Of a stretch of DNA of 22,601 nucleotides, positions 6,101 through 14,982 are shown piece by piece; within the stretch, counting starts at the first letter, position 1, and each line of letters opens with the position of its first letter. Made by a program: the position numbers and the translations under genes. The notes beneath the pieces are model-generated. The model did no database searches. It had not been told where the DNA came from and was given only the letters and a program-made list of their open reading frames with translations. Source of the stretch: SVQP01 sp045603085 (GTDB taxonomy: Bacteria; Bacillota; Clostridia; Oscillospirales; CAG-272); the NCBI GenBank assembly GCA_045603085.1, contig JAZULL010000014.1, positions 1 to 22,601 on the forward strand. The letters run 5' to 3'.

Positions 6101-6129
6101 TTTACTTTCTCTTGAATGTGTGTTATACT
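6101..6129 (+). promoter_or_regulatory. Probable promoter of the uvrB-uvrA operon
   Basis: TTTACT at 6101-6106, a 17-bp spacer and TATACT at 6124-6129. This is weaker than the other promoters in the window. No LexA-type box was recognised around it. The ribosome binding site AAAGGAGGG lies at about 6153-6161. Confidence 0.5.
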
Positions 6130-6167
6130 ATTAAACTGAGATATTATGACGAAAAGGAGGGAGCAGT

Positions 6168-8153
6168 ATGGATCAGTTCAAGCTGGTCAGCCCGTTTAAG
6201 CCCATGGGTGACCAACCGCAGGCCATCGAGCAGCTTTGCCAAGGCCTTGAGAACGGTGCACGCTATCAAACGCTTTTGGGCGTTACCGGCTCGGGCAAGA
6301 CCTTTACCATGGCCAATATCATTGCAAAATGCAACCGTCCCGTGCTGATTCTTGAGCCAAACAAGACGCTGGCGGCACAGGTCTGCTCCGAAATGCGCGA
6401 ATTTTTCCCTGAGAATGCGGTGGAATTTTTCGTGTCGTACTATGATTATTATCAGCCCGAGGCCTATATCCCGGGCAAGGATATGTATATTGAGAAGGAT
6501 GCACTTGTCAACGACGAGATCGACCGTCTGCGACACAGCGCCACCTCCTCGCTTTTCGAGCGTCGCGACGTCATTATCGTGGCGTCTGTCTCCTGCATCT
6601 ACACGCTGGGTGACCCCGTGGAATATCAGACCCTGCAGGTCTCCCTGCGCCCCGGCATGCAGATGGATCGCGACGAGCTGATCCGCCGCCTTGTGGCCAT
6701 CAGCTATTCGCGCAACGACTTAAATCCCGTCCGTAACAGCTTCCGCGTGCGCGGCGACACCTTGGAGATCATGACCGCCAACGTATCGGATAAGCTGCTC
6801 CGGATTGAGTTTTTTGACGATGAGATCGACCGCATTTCGGTCATCAATCCCGTCACGGGCGAGCTTGTGCGCATTCTTTCATACGCCGTGATCTTTCCCG
6901 CGACCCACTATGCTGTGTCGGACGATAAGCGCGAGGCTGCACTGGAGGAGATCCGCCGCGAGATGGTGGACAGAGCAGCTTGGTTTGAATCCGAGGGCAA
7001 GCTGATCGAGGCGCAGCGCATTACCGAGCGCACCAAGTACGATCTGGAAATGCTGCGCGAGGTGGGCTTCTGCTCGGGCGTGGAGAACTATTCCAGAGTG
7101 CTTGCGGGCAGAGAACCCGGCTCGACCCCCTATACCTTGTTAGACTATTTTCCCGAAGACTATATCATGTTCATCGACGAATCTCACGTCGCAGTCCCGC
7201 AGGTGCGCGGCATGAGCGGCGGTGACACCGCGCGAAAGAAAAACTTAGTGGATTTCGGCTTCCGCTTGCCGTCCGCATACGACAACAGACCCTTGTATTT
7301 TGAGGAATTTGAGGATAAGATCAACCAGGCCGTTTTTGTCAGCGCGACACCCGGTCCTTACGAGCAGGAGCATGCCGAGCAGGTAGCTGAGCAGCTCATC
7401 CGTCCCACGGGTCTGCTTGATCCCGAGGTTGAGGTGCGTCCGGTTGAAGGACAGGTGGACGACCTGCTTGGCGAGATCCGCGACCGCGTGGCCAAGAGTG
7501 AGCGTGTGCTGGTCACCACGCTGACCAAGAAAATGGCCGAGGATCTGACCGATTATCTGGAGCAGAACGGGGTGCGCGTGCGCTATATCCACTTTAACGT
7601 GGAGACCATGGAGCGCATGGAGATCATCCGCGACCTTCGTATGGGCGTGTTCGATGTGCTGGTTGGCATCAACCTGCTTCGCGAGGGGCTGGATCTGCCC
7701 GAGGTATCGCTGGTAGCCATTCTGGATGCCGACAAGGAAGGCTTCCTTCGCGGTGAGACATCGCTGATCCAGACCATCGGCCGTGCCGCGCGAAATGCAA
7801 ACGGCAAGGTCATTATGTACGGCGACACGGTGACAAGGTCGATGCAAAAGGCCATGGCCGAGACCGCCCGCCGCAGGCAGAAGCAGGACGACTTCAACCG
7901 CGCCAACGGTATCGTGCCGCGCACGGTGGTCAAGGATATCCGTGACGTCATCGATATGGCAAGCCCGACCGGTGGCAAGCAGGCTGCCAAGACCGAGCAA
8001 GCCGCAAAGGGCAAGATGACCCGCGCGCAAAAGGATAAGCTGATCGCCGAGCTGACCGCAGAGATGAAGCAGGCGGCCGCCAAGCTGGAATTTGAAAAGG
8101 CAGCATACCTGCGCGATCAGATCAAGCGCATTCAGGAAGGAGATAAAGCGTGA
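6168..8153 (+). CDS. uvrB: Excinuclease ABC subunit UvrB
   Basis: The damage-verifying helicase-like subunit of nucleotide excision repair. UvrA loads it, and it then recruits UvrC for incision. It is 661 residues, full length for the family. Walker A GVTGSGKT is at residues 38-45. The beta-hairpin region YYDYYQPEAYIP clamps DNA. The Walker B type motif DESH is present, as are helicase motifs SATPGPYE, RVLVTTLTKKMAEDL, GINLLREGLDLPE and QTIGRAARN. The C-terminal UVR motif that contacts UvrC covers about residues 622-655. GGAGG upstream supports ATG 6168. Its stop overlaps the next start (GTGA), so translation is probably coupled. uvrC is not in the window. Confidence 0.98.
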   Translation: MDQFKLVSPFKPMGDQPQAIEQLCQGLENGARYQTLLGVTGSGKTFTMANIIAKCNRPVLILEPNKTLAAQVCSEMREFFPENAVEFFVSYYDYYQPEAYIPGKDMYIEKDALVNDEIDRLRHSATSSLFERRDVIIVASVSCIYTLGDPVEYQTLQVSLRPGMQMDRDELIRRLVAISYSRNDLNPVRNSFRVRGDTLEIMTANVSDKLLRIEFFDDEIDRISVINPVTGELVRILSYAVIFPATHYAVSDDKREAALEEIRREMVDRAAWFESEGKLIEAQRITERTKYDLEMLREVGFCSGVENYSRVLAGREPGSTPYTLLDYFPEDYIMFIDESHVAVPQVRGMSGGDTARKKNLVDFGFRLPSAYDNRPLYFEEFEDKINQAVFVSATPGPYEQEHAEQVAEQLIRPTGLLDPEVEVRPVEGQVDDLLGEIRDRVAKSERVLVTTLTKKMAEDLTDYLEQNGVRVRYIHFNVETMERMEIIRDLRMGVFDVLVGINLLREGLDLPEVSLVAILDADKEGFLRGETSLIQTIGRAARNANGKVIMYGDTVTRSMQKAMAETARRRQKQDDFNRANGIVPRTVVKDIRDVIDMASPTGGKQAAKTEQAAKGKMTRAQKDKLIAELTAEMKQAAAKLEFEKAAYLRDQIKRIQEGDKA

Positions 8154-8653
8154 AAAAGGCTGAAAATAAAAAGAAAAAGAGCATTCGCATCCCTATGGTC
8201 AACCGCCGTTATCTGTTTTGGACGAGTGTCATTCTGGTTGGCGAGATCGTGCTGATGTGTGCCGCGTATGCCATCAATATGCTGGATAATTTTATCGGCT
8301 ATATCATCCTGCCTTTCTGGGGATTTTTCACGGTGTATACCGCCTATGAGGCCGCCGTGCTTGCACTGGAAGCCATCCGCGTGACCGACGGCGTCGTGAT
8401 TGCGGGCAAGGACAGACACGGCAACGATATCCATTTCAAGGCTGATCAGCTGATCAGGATCTATCCCTGCGACGAAAAGGGAAACCGCTTGCCCGAGGAC
8501 GCCAAGGTCTACCGTAAGATCGGTCTGGCCTTCGCCCTGAAGAACGGTAAGACCTTTATCCGTCAGACCTCGTATCTGACACAGAAAAAGCTGGACTCCC
8601 TGCGTGCCGCGCTGGAGATTCCCGCAGATAAGTCTGCAACCCCGGAGGATTGA
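8150..8653 (+). CDS. Two-helix membrane protein of unknown function
   Basis: A 167-residue protein that I do not recognise. A basic N-terminus (KKAENKKKKS) is followed by two hydrophobic helices at about residues 22-45 and 48-72. A soluble C-terminal part of about 90 residues comes next, with alternating beta-type segments (IRVTDGVVIAG, IGLAFALKNG). That part could be a small PH-like beta sandwich (inference only). The start is GTG at 8150, overlapping the uvrB TGA by 4 bases, with an AAGGAGAT element just upstream inside uvrB. It is the second gene of uvrB-X-Y-uvrA. Its placement suggests shared expression, not necessarily a repair role. Confidence 0.75.
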   Translation: MKKAENKKKKSIRIPMVNRRYLFWTSVILVGEIVLMCAAYAINMLDNFIGYIILPFWGFFTVYTAYEAAVLALEAIRVTDGVVIAGKDRHGNDIHFKADQLIRIYPCDEKGNRLPEDAKVYRKIGLAFALKNGKTFIRQTSYLTQKKLDSLRAALEIPADKSATPED

Positions 8654-8654
8654 C

Positions 8655-8930
8655 ATGAAGCAAAGACTGTTTTTAATACCCGCACAGTTCAAGCATGCAC
8701 CGCTTGCCACCGTGTTCGGCATTCTGGTGCAGATCATGATGTGGGGAAGCTTTATCATGGCACACGTGATGATCGTTTGCGCCATGAGTGACCCGCATGC
8801 AATCTGGTGGTCGCCCGTGTGTCTTGTGATCACAGCCGTAGCGTTTTTACTGTGGAATTATGCCGTCCGTCCCTTAGCGCGCGCCGAGATCCGCAGATAT
8901 TTCAAAAAGCAAGAGAACAGAAAGAACTGA
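8655..8930 (+). CDS. Small two-helix membrane protein of unknown function
   Basis: A 91-residue protein with two hydrophobic helices (about residues 18-40 and 48-67) and a basic C-terminal tail (RRYFKKQENRKN). No family was recognised. GGAGG at 8644-8648 selects ATG 8655, one base after the stop of the preceding gene. Upstream in-frame codons lie inside that gene and have no such signal. It ends one base before the uvrA ATG. The tight spacing on both sides makes it a genuine member of the uvrB-uvrA operon. With the preceding protein it may form a small membrane pair. Confidence 0.75.
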   Translation: MKQRLFLIPAQFKHAPLATVFGILVQIMMWGSFIMAHVMIVCAMSDPHAIWWSPVCLVITAVAFLLWNYAVRPLARAEIRRYFKKQENRKN

Positions 8931-8931
8931 T

Positions 8932-11778
8932 ATGAAACTGCAAAAAATCGTAATTCGCGGTGCCCGCGTCAACAATCTCAAGAATATTGACGTCGAGATC
9001 CCGCGCGACAAGCTGGTCATTCTGACCGGCCTTTCGGGCTCGGGAAAATCCTCCTTAGCCTTTGATACCGTGTATGCCGAGGGACACCGCCGCTTTGTTG
9101 AGTCGCTTTCCTCGTATGCGCGTATGTTTCTGGGGCAGATGGACAAGCCCGACGTGGACACCATTGACGGCCTGAGCCCCGCCATTTCCATCGACCAGAA
9201 GACCACCTCCAAGAACCCGCGTTCCACCGTGGGTACTGTGACGGAGATCTACGACTACCTGCGTCTGCTGTATGCACGCGTGGGCATTCCGCACTGTCCC
9301 GTGTGCGGTAAGGAGATCAGACGGCAGAGCACCGATACTATCATTGATAAGATCTGCGAGCTGCCTGAGGGTGAGCGCTTTTTGGTGCTGGCACCTGTGG
9401 TTCGCGCGCAAAAGGGTATGCACGAAAAGGTGCTGGCTGATGCCAAAAAGAGCGGCTACGCGCGTGTGCGCATTGACGGAAGTCTATATGATCTTAGCGA
9501 GGACATCTCGCTGGACAAGAATAAAAAGCACGATATTGAGGTCGTGGTGGACAGACTGGTGCTCAAGGAGGGGGTTCGCTCCCGCCTTGGCGACTCGGTG
9601 GAGACCGCGCTGAACCTTGCAGAGGGACATCTGCTGATCGTGACCGTGCCGCGCGGCGAGGGCAAGCCCATCGAGCTGACCTTCTCGCAAAGCTATGCCT
9701 GTGAGGAGCACGGAGTTTCGATCGGTGAGCTGGAGCCTCGCATGTTTTCCTTCAATAATCCCGTGGGTGCGTGTCCCGTGTGCGCGGGACTTGGCGAGAT
9801 GCAGACGGTATCTGCCACCAAGGTCATTCCCGATAAGCGCTTGTCGTTGCGCGGCGGCGCGATTGCGGTCAACGGCTTTAAAACCTTGGAGGAGGACAGC
9901 TGGAACGGCCCGCTGTTTTACGAGGTGGGTAAGGTGGCAGGCTTTACCTTGGATATGCCTATCCGCGAATACAGCCCCGAGGCCCTGGACGCACTTCTGC
10001 ACGGCACGGGTGAGCGCGCCTATCGCATCACCCGCAGCTTTGGCGGTCAGACCCATGAGCAGACCGTGGTATTCCACGGCATTCTGGAAATGATTGAAAG
10101 CCGCATGAAAAACGGCGGCATGTTCGGTAAGGAATATTATACCCAATTCGTGCAGGAGGCGGATTGCCCCGTGTGCGGCGGCAAAAGACTCTCTCCCGTG
10201 GTGCTGGGCGTCACGGTGGGTGGGCTGAATATCCATGATTTCTGCGCCATGTCCGTGGAGCAGGCGCTGAATTTTGTGGAGAATCTGCAATTTTCGGGCA
10301 GTGAGGCGGTGATCTCCAAGGAGATCATCAAGGAGATCCGCGCGCGACTCGGCTTTCTTGTCAGCGTGGGTCTTGGATATCTGACGCTGGGGCGCAAGGC
10401 AGGTACGCTGTCGGGCGGCGAGGCGCAGAGAATCCGATTGGCAACGCAGATCGGCTCGGCGCTGACCGGCGTGCTGTATATTCTGGACGAGCCCAGTATC
10501 GGTCTGCATTCGCGCGATAACTCCAAGCTGATCGCCACGCTCAAGACCCTGCGCGACCTTGGCAACACGGTCATTGTGGTCGAGCACGACGAGGAGACCA
10601 TGCGCGAATCCGACTATATCATCGACATCGGCCCGGGCGCGGGCGTGCACGGCGGCGAGGTCGTGGCATGCGGTACACCCGACGAGGTCGCAGAAAATGA
10701 GAATTCGCTGACCGGCGGATATCTGTCGGGCAGACTGGAGATTCCCGTGCCTGCCGAGCGCAGACCCGGCAACGGCAAATTCCTTTGCGTGTACGGGGCA
10801 GAGGAGCACAACCTCAAAAAGCTGGACGTGCAGATCCCCTTGGGCTGCTTTGTCTGCGTGACGGGCGTGTCCGGCTCGGGTAAATCCTCGCTGGTCAACG
10901 GTATTATCCATCCCGTGCTGGCGGATAAGCTCAACAATGCCATCACCTATCCCGGTAAACACGACCGTATTGAGGGCGACGAGCATCTGGATAAGATCAT
11001 CTGTATTGACCAGAGTCCCATCGGCAGAACGCCGCGCTCCAATCCTGCCACCTATACGGGGCTGTTTGGCGACATCCGCGATCTGTTCTCGCAGACCAAG
11101 GATGCCAAGGCCAAGGGATATGGGCCGGGCAGATTCTCCTTTAACGTCAAGGGCGGCCGCTGTGAGGCCTGCGAGGGCGACGGCGTGCGCTGTATCGAGA
11201 TGCACTTTTTGCCCGACGTTTACGTCACCTGCGACGTCTGCAAGGGAAAGAGATATAACCGCGACACGCTGGACGTCAAATATAAAGGGAAGAGCATTTA
11301 CGACGTGCTGGATATGACGGTTGAGGAGGGCGTGACCTTCTTTGACGGACTGCCAAGGATCCAGCGAAAGCTCAAGACCCTGCAGGACGTGGGGCTTGGA
11401 TATATCAAGATCGGTCAGTCGTCCACCACGCTGTCGGGCGGTGAGGCGCAGCGCGTCAAGCTGGCCACCGAGCTTTCCAAGAGAGATACCGGCAAGACCA
11501 TCTACGTGCTGGACGAGCCCACCACCGGCCTGCACACCGCCGACGTGGCGCAGCTGCTGGGCGTGCTGCAGAGATTGACCGACAACGGCAATACCGTGCT
11601 GGTCATCGAGCACAACATGGACGTCATCAAGTGCGCGGATTATATCATCGACTTGGGTCCCGAGGGCGGTGACGGCGGCGGAACGCTGGTGGCCAAAGGA
11701 ACTCCCGAACAGGTTGCGACGTGCGAGAAGTCGTACACAGGGCAGTACCTGCGTAAGGTGATAGGCAAGAGTGAATAA
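8932..11778 (+). CDS. uvrA: Excinuclease ABC subunit UvrA
   Basis: The DNA-damage sensor ATPase of nucleotide excision repair, which works with UvrB. It is 948 residues, full length. Two ABC modules are present: Walker A GLSGSGKSSL at residues 33-42 and GVSGSGKSSL around Lys651, each with an LSGGEAQR signature and an ILDEP or VLDEP Walker B. Zinc-binding clusters are visible at CPVCGKE, CPVCAGLG and CPVCGGKR, and at CEACEGDGV with CDVCKGKRY in the second module. The ATG lies one base after the preceding stop; the ribosome binding site is weak (AGAGAACAGAAAG), so coupling is likely. It is the last gene of the operon, followed by a terminator at 11785-11825. Confidence 0.98.
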   Translation: MKLQKIVIRGARVNNLKNIDVEIPRDKLVILTGLSGSGKSSLAFDTVYAEGHRRFVESLSSYARMFLGQMDKPDVDTIDGLSPAISIDQKTTSKNPRSTVGTVTEIYDYLRLLYARVGIPHCPVCGKEIRRQSTDTIIDKICELPEGERFLVLAPVVRAQKGMHEKVLADAKKSGYARVRIDGSLYDLSEDISLDKNKKHDIEVVVDRLVLKEGVRSRLGDSVETALNLAEGHLLIVTVPRGEGKPIELTFSQSYACEEHGVSIGELEPRMFSFNNPVGACPVCAGLGEMQTVSATKVIPDKRLSLRGGAIAVNGFKTLEEDSWNGPLFYEVGKVAGFTLDMPIREYSPEALDALLHGTGERAYRITRSFGGQTHEQTVVFHGILEMIESRMKNGGMFGKEYYTQFVQEADCPVCGGKRLSPVVLGVTVGGLNIHDFCAMSVEQALNFVENLQFSGSEAVISKEIIKEIRARLGFLVSVGLGYLTLGRKAGTLSGGEAQRIRLATQIGSALTGVLYILDEPSIGLHSRDNSKLIATLKTLRDLGNTVIVVEHDEETMRESDYIIDIGPGAGVHGGEVVACGTPDEVAENENSLTGGYLSGRLEIPVPAERRPGNGKFLCVYGAEEHNLKKLDVQIPLGCFVCVTGVSGSGKSSLVNGIIHPVLADKLNNAITYPGKHDRIEGDEHLDKIICIDQSPIGRTPRSNPATYTGLFGDIRDLFSQTKDAKAKGYGPGRFSFNVKGGRCEACEGDGVRCIEMHFLPDVYVTCDVCKGKRYNRDTLDVKYKGKSIYDVLDMTVEEGVTFFDGLPRIQRKLKTLQDVGLGYIKIGQSSTTLSGGEAQRVKLATELSKRDTGKTIYVLDEPTTGLHTADVAQLLGVLQRLTDNGNTVLVIEHNMDVIKCADYIIDLGPEGGDGGGTLVAKGTPEQVATCEKSYTGQYLRKVIGKSE

Positions 11779-11784
11779 GTGTGG

Positions 11785-11825
11785 CAGAAAGCCCTTGCGA
11801 AAAAGCAAGAGCTTTCTGTTTTTTT
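11785..11825 (+). terminator. Terminator of the uvrB-uvrA operon
   Basis: CAGAAAGC pairs with GCTTTCTG and CTTGC with GCAAG, around a GAAAAA loop, followed by seven T. It starts 7 bases after the uvrA stop. Confidence 0.9.
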
Positions 11826-11860
11826 GTAATGAATTTTTAGCAAAATCGTGGTGTCGGCTG

Positions 11861-11889
11861 TTGACACGCCGTAGTTATAATGTTATAAT
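11861..11889 (+). promoter_or_regulatory. Perfect consensus promoter of the six-gene surface-modification operon
   Basis: TTGACA at 11861-11866, a 17-bp spacer and TATAAT at 11884-11889. A second TATAAT at 11876-11881 is too close to the -35 to be used with it. No other promoter or terminator was seen until 18081, so this probably drives all six genes. Confidence 0.8.
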
Positions 11890-11949
11890 AATAAGTACTA
11901 TCATTACTATGGGGGCGTGTGGCTATGGCACGTCCGAAAGGACAGAAAA

Positions 11950-13209
11950 ATGAACCGATCGGTTTGTCGATATATCTCTTTTGCATTACTTCTCAGCCTT
12001 GCTTTGTCGCTTTGTCTGCTGTTTGTCGGCTGTGCCGAGACGCTGACAATCGAGGCGGGACAAAAAATCACCCCTTACGATATCACGGGCGACCAAAACG
12101 CCACCTTTGGCGCGGATTTTGATCCCGATTGCGTCAACCGTGCGGGCAAGCACACCTTCACGGTGGTCAGCGGCGGCAAGAGCATCAAGGTCAAGCTGAC
12201 CGTCAAGGATACGGTCGCGCCCGCCATGCAGCTGCTTCCCATCAGCTGGGCTGTCGGCACACCCATGCCCGACCCCAAGTATTTCGTGGCGTCCACCACC
12301 GAGGCGGACACCTATACGGGTGAATACGTTGGCGCGCTGCCCGAATTCAACTCGTATACCGATTATGCCGTCAAGGTGCAGTACACCGATGCCAGCGGCA
12401 ACAAATCTCCCGTCTACGACGCGGTGATCACGCTGTGCAAGGACACCGAAGCCCCCACCATTGTGGCGCACGACGTGGAATGCCGCGTGGGTGAGGGAAT
12501 CGTGTGGCGCGATCAGGTCGAGCTGCGTGACAACTGCGCGGGCGAGATCTCGCTTTCGGTGGATTCCTCCAAGGTCAACGTGAACCAAGAGGGCTCTTAC
12601 ACCGTATATTACACTGCCACCGACGCGTCGGGTAACACCTCCCGTGCGCAGGCTACCGTGCTTGTCGTGTCCATGACCGTGACCGACGAGATGCTGTATG
12701 CCGAGATCGACAAGGTCATTTCGCGCATCATCACCCCCGACATGGATAAGGCCGCGCAATGCCGCGCCGTCTACACTTACGTGCAGGGCAATATCGCCTA
12801 CGTCAACACCTCGACCAAGGGCGACTGGAAATACGCCGCCTACGTGTCGCTGTTCTCCACCGGTACGGGTGACTGCTACAGCTACTTTGCCGCATCCAAG
12901 GCCTTCTTTGAGCGTCTGGGCATTGAAAATATGGACATTCAGCGTCTGCCGGGCTATACCGACAACACCCATTTCTGGAGCTTGGTCAACATCGGCACCA
13001 AGGAATCTCCCGTGTGGTATCATTACGACTCCACCCGTCTGACCGCGGCCTATAACGTCAGCGGCTGTCTGTTGACCGATGCGCAGGTCAAGGCCTACGA
13101 CGCCTGGCGCGCAGGGGACTACTTCCGTATCTACGATACCTCTAAGTATCCCGCGACCGCTACGCGCATCATCACCGATATCCCCGAGCTTTATCCCTAT
13201 CTCAAGTAA
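11950..13209 (+). CDS. Lipoprotein with Ig-like repeats and a transglutaminase-like domain
   Basis: A 419-residue predicted surface protein. The signal peptide ends in FVGC with Cys28 as the likely lipidated residue; the box is not ideal because Phe is at -3. Two or more Ig-like beta domains cover about residues 40-250, marked by DTVAP, YTDASGN, DTEAPT and ATDASGN. The C-terminal part is transglutaminase/cysteine-protease-like, with Cys309 in GTGDCYSY, His341 in THFWS and Asp360 in WYHYDS as the probable triad. It may cut or cross-link a peptide or protein at the cell surface; the substrate is unknown. AAAGGA at about 11936-11941 favours ATG 11950 over a GTG at 11917. It is the first gene of the operon, 13 bases before the adenylating enzyme. 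Confidence 0.85.
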   Translation: MNRSVCRYISFALLLSLALSLCLLFVGCAETLTIEAGQKITPYDITGDQNATFGADFDPDCVNRAGKHTFTVVSGGKSIKVKLTVKDTVAPAMQLLPISWAVGTPMPDPKYFVASTTEADTYTGEYVGALPEFNSYTDYAVKVQYTDASGNKSPVYDAVITLCKDTEAPTIVAHDVECRVGEGIVWRDQVELRDNCAGEISLSVDSSKVNVNQEGSYTVYYTATDASGNTSRAQATVLVVSMTVTDEMLYAEIDKVISRIITPDMDKAAQCRAVYTYVQGNIAYVNTSTKGDWKYAAYVSLFSTGTGDCYSYFAASKAFFERLGIENMDIQRLPGYTDNTHFWSLVNIGTKESPVWYHYDSTRLTAAYNVSGCLLTDAQVKAYDAWRAGDYFRIYDTSKYPATATRIITDIPELYPYLK

Positions 13210-13222
13210 AAGGATTTTTAAC

Positions 13223-14731
13223 ATGCAAACCAATATTCTTGAATATCTGGAGCAAACCGTCCTGCGCGTGCCCGATAAGGTGGCATTTTCGGACGGCACG
13301 GACAATATGACCTTTGCCGATCTTTCCGAGAGCGCACGCTCGATCGGCTCCTATCTGCTGAGTATGGGGCACGGACACGGATGCATTGCGGTGCTCATGG
13401 ACAAGCATCCCGTGCAGCTGGCTGCCTTTTTCGGCGCGATCTATGCAGGCTGCTACTATACCGCCCCCGATGCCTCCATGCCGCCCAAGCGTTTGCAGAT
13501 GATCATGGACACGGTCAAGCCGAGCATGATTATTTGCGACAAAAAGAACATGGCGCTGGCCTATACGCTCGGCCTGCCCGTGGCACTTTACGACGATATT
13601 TACCGTTTCCCGATCAACGACGCGGCTCTGTCCGAGGTCAGAGAGGGACAGATCGATACCGATACCGTTTACATTGTGTTCACGTCCGGCTCGACCGGCG
13701 TGCCCAAGGGCGTAGCCGCCTGCCATCGCTCGGTCATTGATTATACCGAAACGCTTTGTGCCGCCATCGGCTTTGACGAGCACACAGTGTTTGGCAATCA
13801 GACCCCGCTGTATTTCGACGCGCCCTTAAAGGAGATCATGCCCACCATCAAATACGGCGCGACGGCGTATCTTATCCCCAAGCAGCTGTTTATGTTCCCG
13901 GTCAAGCTGTGTGACTATCTCAACGAGCACCGAATCAATACCGTATGCTGGGTGGTCTCGGCGCTGACCATGATCTCGTCCCTGGGTGTTTTGGAAAAGA
14001 ATCCGCCCCTTTACTTGGAAACCGTGTGCTTTGGCAGCGAGGTATTCCCGAAAAAGCAGTATGACCTGTGGCGCGCGGCTTTGCCGAATGCGAGATTTTT
14101 CAATCTCTACGGCCCGACCGAGGCGACCGGCATGTCCTGCTATTGGCCTGCCGAGCGCGACCTGGCCGAGGACGAGCCCATTCCGGTGGGCAGACCCTTC
14201 CGCAATACCCGCATCATGCTGATCAACGAAAAGGGCGAGCGGGCAGAGAAGGGCGAGGTTGGCGAGATCTATATCTCGGGCACCTGCGTCACGCAGGGCT
14301 ACTTCAATAACCCCGAAAAGACCGCAGAGGCATTCGTGCAGAATCCCTTGCAATCGGCATATCCCGAGACCGTGTACCGCACGGGTGACCTTGGCAGATA
14401 CAACGAGCACGGCGAGCTGGTGTTTGTCTCGCGCAAGGATTCGCAGATCAAGCACATGGGGCATCGCATCGAGCTTGGGGAGATCGAGGCCGCGGCCGCA
14501 ACGCTTGAGGGCGTGGCGCGCGTTTGCTGTGTCTACCCGGCCGAGCACAAAAAGATCGTGATGTACTACGTGGGCGAGATCGCGCCCGCCGCGCTTTCAA
14601 AGGAGCTCCGCTTGCTGCTCCCGCGCTATATGCTGCCGGGGGCGATCCATCAGCTGGACACTATGCCGCTGACCGACAACGGCAAGCTCAACCGCCGCCT
14701 GCTTTTGGAGCAAGCAACCAAAAACGATTAA
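13223..14731 (+). CDS. DltA-like amino-acid adenylating enzyme
   Basis: Activates an amino acid with ATP and loads it on the carrier protein encoded next. It is 502 residues, the length of D-alanine:carrier ligase DltA. ANL-family motifs in order: TSGSTGVPKG (154-163), FDAP with Asp199, NLYGPTEAT, YRTGDLGRY, HRIELGEIE and TDNGKLNRR with the catalytic Lys488. Asp199 aligns with the DltA Asp that holds the substrate amino group, so the substrate is probably an amino acid. The DltA motif FCGEVLP reads FGSEVFP here (from residue 270). Gly thus replaces the Cys (268 in B. subtilis, 269 in B. cereus) linked to D-alanine selection, although a Cys sits two residues earlier. The substrate may therefore not be D-alanine. 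A longer frame from 13079 is rejected because it lies inside the preceding gene. Confidence 0.85.
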   Translation: MQTNILEYLEQTVLRVPDKVAFSDGTDNMTFADLSESARSIGSYLLSMGHGHGCIAVLMDKHPVQLAAFFGAIYAGCYYTAPDASMPPKRLQMIMDTVKPSMIICDKKNMALAYTLGLPVALYDDIYRFPINDAALSEVREGQIDTDTVYIVFTSGSTGVPKGVAACHRSVIDYTETLCAAIGFDEHTVFGNQTPLYFDAPLKEIMPTIKYGATAYLIPKQLFMFPVKLCDYLNEHRINTVCWVVSALTMISSLGVLEKNPPLYLETVCFGSEVFPKKQYDLWRAALPNARFFNLYGPTEATGMSCYWPAERDLAEDEPIPVGRPFRNTRIMLINEKGERAEKGEVGEIYISGTCVTQGYFNNPEKTAEAFVQNPLQSAYPETVYRTGDLGRYNEHGELVFVSRKDSQIKHMGHRIELGEIEAAAATLEGVARVCCVYPAEHKKIVMYYVGEIAPAALSKELRLLLPRYMLPGAIHQLDTMPLTDNGKLNRRLLLEQATKND

Positions 14732-14751
14732 TCACATTCAGGAGATATATC

Positions 14752-14979
14752 ATGGAACAACTCATTGAAATTATGAAGGAGCTGCACCCCGACATCGACT
14801 ACGAGACCTACGAGGGTCTGGTTGACGACGGCATTCTCGACTCTTTGGATATCGTGACGCTGATCACCGATATCAACGACGCCTTTGACGTATCCATTCC
14901 CGCAGAGGAGATCCTGCCCGAGAACTTCAACTCGGCAAAGGCTCTCTGGGAGCTGATTGAACGCCTGGATACGGTGTAA
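14752..14979 (+). CDS. DltC-like acyl/aminoacyl carrier protein
   Basis: A 75-residue acidic carrier protein. Ser31 in GILDSLDIV is the expected 4'-phosphopantetheine attachment site. The following helix and the FDVSIPAEEI segment fit the DltC/ACP four-helix fold. It should carry the aminoacyl thioester made by the upstream enzyme to the membrane acyltransferase encoded 3 bases downstream. AGGAGAT about 6 bases before ATG 14752 fixes the start. The gene order is ligase-carrier-MBOAT, whereas the classical dlt order is A-B-C-D. Confidence 0.9.
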   Translation: MEQLIEIMKELHPDIDYETYEGLVDDGILDSLDIVTLITDINDAFDVSIPAEEILPENFNSAKALWELIERLDTV

Positions 14980-14982
14980 GGC

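Noticed and set aside
9484..11808. A 774-codon frame antisense to uvrA
   Set aside because: The + strand encodes an unmistakable full-length UvrA. The antisense frame has no family resemblance and no ribosome binding site, and it reflects GC-biased third positions.
11919..12122. A short + strand frame containing MARPKGQKNE, which recalls the start of small DNA-binding proteins
   Set aside because: It overlaps the lipoprotein gene almost entirely and loses any resemblance after about ten residues. It is probably chance.
11986..13305. A 439-codon frame antisense to the transglutaminase-like lipoprotein
   Set aside because: The sense frame has a lipobox, Ig-like motifs and a catalytic triad, and the antisense product has none.
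14524..14979. A 151-codon frame covering the end of the ligase and the carrier protein
   Set aside because: Only its last 75 codons, from ATG 14752 with AGGAGAT upstream, form the carrier protein. The earlier part is a shifted shadow of the ligase.
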